Shown: positions 60,559 through 64,000 of the stretch, in pieces | How the letters are laid out: each line of letters starts with the position of its first letter | Numbering within the stretch: the first letter of the stretch is position 1 | From: Fidelibacterota bacterium | GTDB lineage: Bacteria > Pseudomonadota > Alphaproteobacteria > Rhodospirillales > Rhodospirillaceae | Direction: 5' to 3' | Length of the DNA: 64,000 nucleotides | NCBI GenBank assembly: GCA_002712165.1 | Contig: PASS01000077.1 | Span: 1-64,000, forward strand | Notes under the pieces: generated by a model | Database searches by the model: none | What the model saw: the letters and a program-made list of their open reading frames with translations, nothing else | Told to the model about the DNA's origin: nothing | Position numbers and translations under genes: made by a program

Positions 60559-61017
60559 TTAGCGGGAAATATCTGGTGTCTTTTTGGGCGGTTGAGTGAC
60601 AAAAGCCACCTGATTCACTCCTGCCCCGGTTATCTCACCAATCACTTTCATCATGTAGCCGTAAGGAACCTCCTCGTCGCCTCGTACATAAACGCGTATA
60701 TCGCGATTACCTTCCAAGGCTGCTAATAGTTTTGCCCCCAATTCATCAAAGCTTACCTTATTCTCCGAACCGATAGTTAGTGTACCGTCCTTTTCAACGG
60801 TCACTTGGTAGGGCTCGTTGTCCTGTGGTAAGGGCTTCGCTTGAGTTTGAGGCAAATTCACATTCACTCCCGTTGCTAGAAGCGGGGCTGTGATTATGAA
60901 AATAATCAGTAGCACTAACATCACGTCAACCATCGGCGTAACATTTATCTCTGCCATCGGAGCAAATGAACGGCGACCCCGTCGATCACCATTATTCGAA
61001 CTAGCTGTAAATGCCAT
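60559..61017 (-). CDS. tolR: TolR, ExbD-family proton channel partner
   Basis: This 152-residue protein has one helix (about 26-46, VDVMLVLLIIFIITAPLLATGV) whose Asp in MVDVMLVLL is the proton site. INVTPMVDVMLVLLIIF is the family signature. The periplasmic part includes TVEKDGTLTIGSENKVSFDELG and VYVRGDEEVPYGYMMKVIGEI. It starts three bases after the tolQ stop, so tolQ-tolR-tolA are co-transcribed. Confidence 0.96.
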   Translation of the reverse strand: MAFTASSNNGDRRGRRSFAPMAEINVTPMVDVMLVLLIIFIITAPLLATGVNVNLPQTQAKPLPQDNEPYQVTVEKDGTLTIGSENKVSFDELGAKLLAALEGNRDIRVYVRGDEEVPYGYMMKVIGEITGAGVNQVAFVTQPPKKTPDISR

Positions 61018-61020
61018 CGC

Positions 61021-61740
61021 TCATTTTCCTTCCAATTGCCTTGAAAGAATGGCACCGAATTCACCAGCAAAGTTTTCAAGCCTCAATGCGTAGCGGGACA
61101 AATCACTGGAAATTTTGTTGTATGCAACAACAGCAGGAATAGCGGCTACAAGACCTAGAGCAGTGGCAAACAGTGCCTCAGCAATCCCTGGAGCCACAGT
61201 TGCCAGGCTTGTATCTGAGGTCGCGCCAATGGAGGTAAACGTATTCATAATTCCCCACACAGTGCCAAATAGACCTAGAAACGGTGATACCGAGCCGGTG
61301 GAAGCCAGGAACGTCATACGTCGGCTGAGATGGTCCATTTCCCTCTCTAGGCTGATTTTCATAACACGCTCGATACGTTCGCTGAGCACAGTACCAACGC
61401 CCAAGGCAGAAGAACCCGATTTGTCTGAAGCACGCCGCCACTCTTTCATAGCCGCAACAAAAATAGATGACATCGGCTCTCGCGGTCGTTGGCCAACACG
61501 CTCAAAAAGATCTTCAAGAGAGGAGCCAGACCAAAAAGTTTCTTCGAATTGCCCTGTCTTACGCTGTATGGCGCGCATTCGTAGAGTTTTATCGAAAATA
61601 ATCGCCCAACTCCAAATAGACATAATCGCCAGCAAAATCATAACCGATTTCACAACAACATCCGCTTGAAGAAATAACGACCAAGCAGAAAGATTCACCC
61701 CACCACTGGTCGCCGCCGCTTCTAATATTTGTGTTTCCAT
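61021..61740 (-). CDS. tolQ: TolQ, MotA/ExbB-family proton channel protein
   Basis: This inner-membrane protein has 239 residues and three helices: SLFLQADVVVKSVMILLAIMSIWSWAIIF (about 20-45), TFLASTGSVSPFLGLFGTVWGIMNTFTSIG (about 140-168) and PGIAEALFATALGLVAAIPAVVAYN (about 185-210). The middle helix carries the family signature GLFGTVWGIM. It makes the proton channel that energises TolA. It begins 26 bases after the ybgC stop. Confidence 0.96.
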   Translation of the reverse strand: METQILEAAATSGGVNLSAWSLFLQADVVVKSVMILLAIMSIWSWAIIFDKTLRMRAIQRKTGQFEETFWSGSSLEDLFERVGQRPREPMSSIFVAAMKEWRRASDKSGSSALGVGTVLSERIERVMKISLEREMDHLSRRMTFLASTGSVSPFLGLFGTVWGIMNTFTSIGATSDTSLATVAPGIAEALFATALGLVAAIPAVVAYNKISSDLSRYALRLENFAGEFGAILSRQLEGK

Positions 61741-61765
61741 ATCCGAGCCTATTTGTTCACACTAC

Positions 61766-62224
61766 TCAAAGTAATTGTTCTAATTCGACGCGTAGAATAT
61801 CGGGTATACGTGCAGCCTTACCGTCTTGATCTGTGCACGCAACTTGAACATTTAAATTAAAAAGCTCCTCATTTTCTTCTGTTTCACTAACGCGGAGAAT
61901 GTGTTGTTTCAAATATACAGATGCTCCACGAATTCCAGAAACCACCGTCTCTACGATTAAGAAATCGTCAAGAGCAGCAGAATTGCGGTACTCCATTTCA
62001 CCCTTGCGCACTACAAATATAAGACCATCGTCCCCTTGTAATCGCCGCAGTTCAATACCCATCGCCCGTAACATTTCCGTCCTACCCCGTTCAGCGAACC
62101 TCAAATAATTGGCATGATAGACAATTCCACCTATATCCGTATCTTCGCAGTAAACACGCAAGGGCAGAGTATGAGTGCCTCCTTTTAAAGTGCCTGAAGC
62201 CGGTAAAATTCTAACATCCATCAT
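61766..62224 (-). CDS. ybgC: Acyl-CoA thioesterase of the Tol-Pal cluster (YbgC)
   Basis: This hotdog-fold thioesterase (152 residues) acts on acyl-CoA or acyl-ACP in phospholipid metabolism; its link with Tol-Pal is genetic. The active-site stretch is [35 protein letters not shown] with the catalytic Asp in [13 protein letters not shown]. The ATG overlaps the ruvB stop by four bases, joining ruvCAB and tol into one unit. Start could be one codon later (MM). Confidence 0.94.
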   Translation of the reverse strand: MMDVRILPASGTLKGGTHTLPLRVYCEDTDIGGIVYHANYLRFAERGRTEMLRAMGIELRRLQGDDGLIFVVRKGEMEYRNSAALDDFLIVETVVSGIRGASVYLKQHILRVSETEENEELFNLNVQVACTDQDGKAARIPDILRVELEQLL

Positions 62225-63282
62225 GTCCCATCCCCGCTGACTTCTAACAAGGCTAACTGTGAACCCTCACGCGAGGGGGCCTTCAGACCCAATTGACGAT
62301 ACCCATTATCCGAAAGTAAGCGTCCACGAGGAGTTCGTTGAATCAGACCTTTCTGAATAAGGAATGGCTCAATGACGTCTTCCACAGTTTCGCGCTCTTC
62401 TGCTAAGGCAGCAGCTAGAGTCTCTACACCCACAGGACCGCCTCCGTAATTCTCTGCTATACAAGCAAGATATCGTCGATCCATCGCATCAAGACCTAGG
62501 ACATCAACATCGAGGCGGCTCAGTGCCTTATCAGCGATCGCCGCATTGATCTTGGGTGTGCCATCTACTGCCGCAAAATCACGTACCCGCTTTAAAAGAC
62601 GGCCCGAAACACGTGGAGTTCCACGAGAGCGCTTCGCAATCTCAAAAGCACCATCTTCTGTCAATTCAAGTCCTAAAACTCTCGCACCACGATCAACAAT
62701 TTGCACCAATGCATTGTCATCATAAAATTCAAGACGTAGTGGAATGCCGAATCTGTCGCGCAACGGTGTCGTCAGGAGACCGGACCTTGTAGTTGCACCC
62801 ACTAGCGTAAACTGCTGTAGCTCGATACGTACAGAACGAGCCGCTGGTCCCTCGCCTATAATTAGGTCCAGCTGATAGTCTTCCATTGCTGGATAAAGCA
62901 CCTCTTCTATGGCGGGATTAAGGCGATGAATTTCATCAATAAACAAAACGTCATTCGCTTCCAGATTTGTGAGGATCGCCGCTAGATCTCCTGCTCGCGA
63001 AATCATGGGGCCGGATGTCGCCCTAAAGCCAACGCCCAGTTCACGGGCAACAATCTGTGCTAGTGTTGTTTTTCCTAAACCTGGCGGTCCATGCAATAGG
63101 ACATGATCTAGAGGATCCTTGCGTTGCAATGCTGCGGCAATAAAAACTCCAAGGTTTTCGCGTAAAGCTGTCTGCCCTATGAAGTCTTGAAGCCGCTTAG
63201 GCCGTAAGGACGAATCGCCATCATCTCTTTGTTTAGCGGCAGAAATCACCCTATCGGGTTGGTGAGGCTCAACCATCTGCAC
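62221..63282 (-). CDS. ruvB: Holliday junction branch-migration ATPase RuvB
   Basis: This AAA+ motor (353 residues) drives branch migration with Ruv[24 protein letters not shown] at the start, Walker [16 protein letters not shown] near residue 64, Walker [11 protein letters not shown], and the sensor [28 protein letters not shown]-terminal winged helix ends the protein ([17 protein letters not shown]). The start overlaps the ruvA end by 14 bases. Confidence 0.97.
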   Translation of the reverse strand: MQMVEPHQPDRVISAAKQRDDGDSSLRPKRLQDFIGQTALRENLGVFIAAALQRKDPLDHVLLHGPPGLGKTTLAQIVARELGVGFRATSGPMISRAGDLAAILTNLEANDVLFIDEIHRLNPAIEEVLYPAMEDYQLDLIIGEGPAARSVRIELQQFTLVGATTRSGLLTTPLRDRFGIPLRLEFYDDNALVQIVDRGARVLGLELTEDGAFEIAKRSRGTPRVSGRLLKRVRDFAAVDGTPKINAAIADKALSRLDVDVLGLDAMDRRYLACIAENYGGGPVGVETLAAALAEERETVEDVIEPFLIQKGLIQRTPRGRLLSDNGYRQLGLKAPSREGSQLALLEVSGDGT

Positions 63283-63904
63283 TGCCCAACTCTCGTAACG
63301 ATTCCTTGATTAATGATGGAAGTGTAACCATCTCCCCTTCATTTTGAACTGCACGTGTCACAGAGCTAAATGCGGCAGTGCGACCATAACCAAGATTTAC
63401 TAAAGCAGAAACTGCTTCCTCAACAATATTCGCAGCAGGGGCATCGACCTTTTTGGCAGCAACAGGGACTGCTGAATCTATTTGATATTCGGTCAGAGGA
63501 AAGCTTGAGAGTTTATCTTTAAGCTCTGTTATAAGACGTGAGGCAAGCTTTGGGCCAACGCCTCCAATTTTTTTGAATGCGCTTATATCTGCTGCAACAA
63601 TGGCTTGAGTGACCTGTGATGAAGATAATGCTGACAGAATCGCTAACCCAACTTTAGCACCGACCCCCTGAACTGTAGTCAGAATTCTAAACATCTCGCG
63701 ATCGGCATCCGTAGTGAAGCCGTAGAGATGGATGTGATCCTCGCGCACATGAGTTTCGACGTTAAACTCAACCACTTCGCCTCTCGCAGGCAATGAAGCC
63801 AGCGTACGGGCACCGCAAAAAAGCATATAACCAACGCCATTAACATCAAGTATGGCCCATCCATCGCCGGTAGAGTCTAGAAGGCCACGCAGCTTAGCAA
63901 TCAT
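63269..63904 (-). CDS. ruvA: Holliday junction-binding protein RuvA
   Basis: This 211-residue protein grips the four-way junction and recruits Ruv[30 protein letters not shown] opens the OB-fold; two helix-hairpin-helix motifs follow ([20 protein letters not shown] and [19 protein letters not shown]), with a C-terminal three-helix domain ([19 protein letters not shown]). I start at the ATG at 63904, inside ATGA overlapping the ruvC stop; the track start at 63961 reads ruvC out of frame. Confidence 0.96.
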   Translation of the reverse strand: MIAKLRGLLDSTGDGWAILDVNGVGYMLFCGARTLASLPARGEVVEFNVETHVREDHIHLYGFTTDADREMFRILTTVQGVGAKVGLAILSALSSSQVTQAIVAADISAFKKIGGVGPKLASRLITELKDKLSSFPLTEYQIDSAVPVAAKKVDAPAANIVEEAVSALVNLGYGRTAAFSSVTRAVQNEGEMVTLPSLIKESLRELGSADG

Positions 63905-64000
63905 AACAACGTCCTTTGTGCCGGCATGTTCCAAGCCGTTGCCCGATGATGAGCATGGCATATAGCTACCGCAAGAGCATCCGCAGCATCTGTGCTCGTG
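63901..64000 (-). CDS. ruvC: Holliday junction resolvase RuvC, C-terminal end (runs off the window)
   Basis: The last 33 codons are visible. The minus-strand frame ending with TGA at 63901 reads TSTDAADALAVAICHAHHRATAW, which is the last helix of RuvC with the catalytic Asp in DAADALA. Its stop overlaps the ruvA ATG (ATGA). The rest lies to the right of base 64000. The short piece is too short for the ORF track. Confidence 0.85.
   Translation of the reverse strand, partial: TSTDAADALAVAICHAHHRATAWNMPAQRTLL

Overview
This 64 kb window looks like chromosomal core sequence of an alphaproteobacterium, most likely a Rhodospirillales-type or related free-living marine lineage with moderate GC. The call rests on gene order and family variants I recognise, not on a database search: a complete nuoA-N operon leading into birA, coaX and rnj; a short ProS without the editing insertion; a HisZ-type histidine regulatory subunit; and a tolQRAB-pal-cpoB-tilS-ftsH-folP-glmM chain behind ruvCAB. 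Almost everything is on the minus strand. The exceptions are dadA, a 163-residue unknown and rluD, all between 35.9 and 41 kb.

Layout from left to right. At 0-9.9 kb are the 5' part of dnaE (cut by the window edge), lolD, a lolC/E gene, proS, a small exported unknown, methylmalonyl-CoA epimerase, a Tat-tagged NADP-type reductase, RNase J, coaX and birA. At 9.9-24.2 kb lies the 14-gene complex I operon, tightly packed with several start/stop overlaps. At 24.5-26.7 kb is a TonB-dependent receptor, followed by tRNA-Val(TAC). At 27-34 kb is a proteostasis block: HU, Lon, ClpX, ClpP and trigger factor, then tRNA-Leu(TAG). Lon has a convincing heat-shock type (RpoH) promoter.

The stretch at 34.3-43.6 kb is the most accessory-looking part. 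It holds the NAD(P)H-hydrate repair enzyme, a D-amino-acid dehydrogenase, three unrecognised small genes, a Tat-tagged HisC-like aminotransferase flanked by related inverted-repeat motifs, RluD, and a two-gene unit made of a tail-anchored pseudokinase and a four-helix membrane protein. From 43.7 to 52.6 kb come purA, a hisZ gene interrupted by one in-frame TGA, serA, serC, thiD, glmM and folP. From 52.6 to 64 kb come ftsH, tilS, the Tol-Pal envelope system (cpoB, pal, tolB, tolA, tolR, tolQ, ybgC), ruvB, ruvA and the 3' end of ruvC.

How the genes work together: Nuo supplies proton-motive force. That force drives the TonB receptor's uptake (through an ExbBD/TonB system not in this window) and Tol-Pal envelope constriction. 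Lon, ClpXP, FtsH and trigger factor form the protein quality-control set. SerA and SerC make serine; CoaX, BirA, ThiD and FolP make or attach cofactors. I see no CRISPR array, IS element, prophage or rRNA. I found no obvious undescribed multigene system. The best leads are the pseudokinase/membrane pair, the two Tat-exported versions of normally cytosolic enzymes, the repeat-flanked aminotransferase gene and the broken hisZ. All functions are inferred by reading the sequence; start sites are judged from Shine-Dalgarno spacing and family length.
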